DNA of 5,991 bases from Pseudomonadota bacterium (GTDB taxonomy: Bacteria; Pseudomonadota; Gammaproteobacteria; Burkholderiales; Burkholderiaceae_C): NCBI GenBank assembly GCA_018241985.1, contig JAFECV010000149.1, positions 1-5,991 on the forward strand, given 5' to 3'. The notes under the pieces are model-generated. The model did not search any database and was not told where the DNA came from. It saw only the letters and a program-made list of their open reading frames with translations. Numbering within the stretch: position 1 is the stretch's first letter; the number at the start of each line of letters is the position of its first letter. Positions 5,977 to 5,991 of this stretch are shown piece after piece. Made by a program: the position numbers and the translations under genes.

Positions 5977-5991
5977 ATGAGCGACCAGGAT
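5977..5991 (+). CDS. Possible start of a downstream gene (five codons, cut by window end)
   Basis: An ATG 28 nt after the mutM stop opens a frame reading Met-Ser-Asp-Gln-Asp up to the window edge. There is no clear ribosome binding site. In several Burkholderiales the gene after mutM is, as I recall, mutY (adenine glycosylase), which acts with MutM against 8-oxoguanine. Five codons cannot confirm that, so no name is given. Confidence 0.25.

Noticed and set aside
1..5991. A possible mobile element, CRISPR array, phage or defence system
   Set aside because: No direct repeats, transposase, integrase, spacer pattern or composition break was seen; all genes are core housekeeping types. The tRNA has no attachment-site duplication within the window.

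Overview
The window reads as an ordinary core-genome segment of a high-GC betaproteobacterium, most likely of the order Burkholderiales. The grounds are the overall GC richness, the protein sequences (Prs, IspE and L25 resemble the Burkholderia/Bordetella forms from memory) and the gene order TPR protein - lolB - ispE - tRNA-Gln - prs - rplY, read leftwards, with mutM diverging to the right. The lolB-ispE-prs order is shared with gammaproteobacteria such as E. coli. The tRNA-Gln between ispE and prs, and rplY after prs, are the arrangement I associate with betaproteobacteria. No database search was possible, so the genus is not assigned.

Layout: five protein genes and one tRNA are on the minus strand and cover positions 1 to 5100. 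Transcription order is: a secreted tetratricopeptide-repeat protein of unknown function (5100-3346), the outer-membrane lipoprotein receptor LolB (3343-2840), the isoprenoid kinase IspE (2817-1918), tRNA-Gln(UUG) (1871-1795), the PRPP synthetase Prs (1736-762) and the 5S-rRNA-binding ribosomal protein bL25 (675-1). Spacings are tight: 2 nt, 22 nt, 46 nt, 58 nt and 85 nt. A well-formed intrinsic terminator sits between prs and rplY, so rplY must depend on read-through, conditional termination or a promoter I cannot see. On the plus strand, mutM (5133-5948) starts only 32 bp from the TPR gene. The last 15 bases may be the first codons of another gene.

How the genes relate: this is a housekeeping cluster, not a single pathway. 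LolB and the TPR protein act at the cell envelope. IspE makes isoprenoid precursors, Prs feeds nucleotide, histidine and tryptophan synthesis, tRNA-Gln and bL25 serve translation, and MutM repairs oxidised guanine. There is no mobile element, CRISPR array, phage gene or defence system, and no stretch above 300 bases lacks a gene. I found no undescribed biological system. The points most worth a second look are regulatory: a perfect extended -10 promoter element made of rare codons inside ispE, the prs/rplY terminator, and the inverted first base pair of tRNA-Gln.
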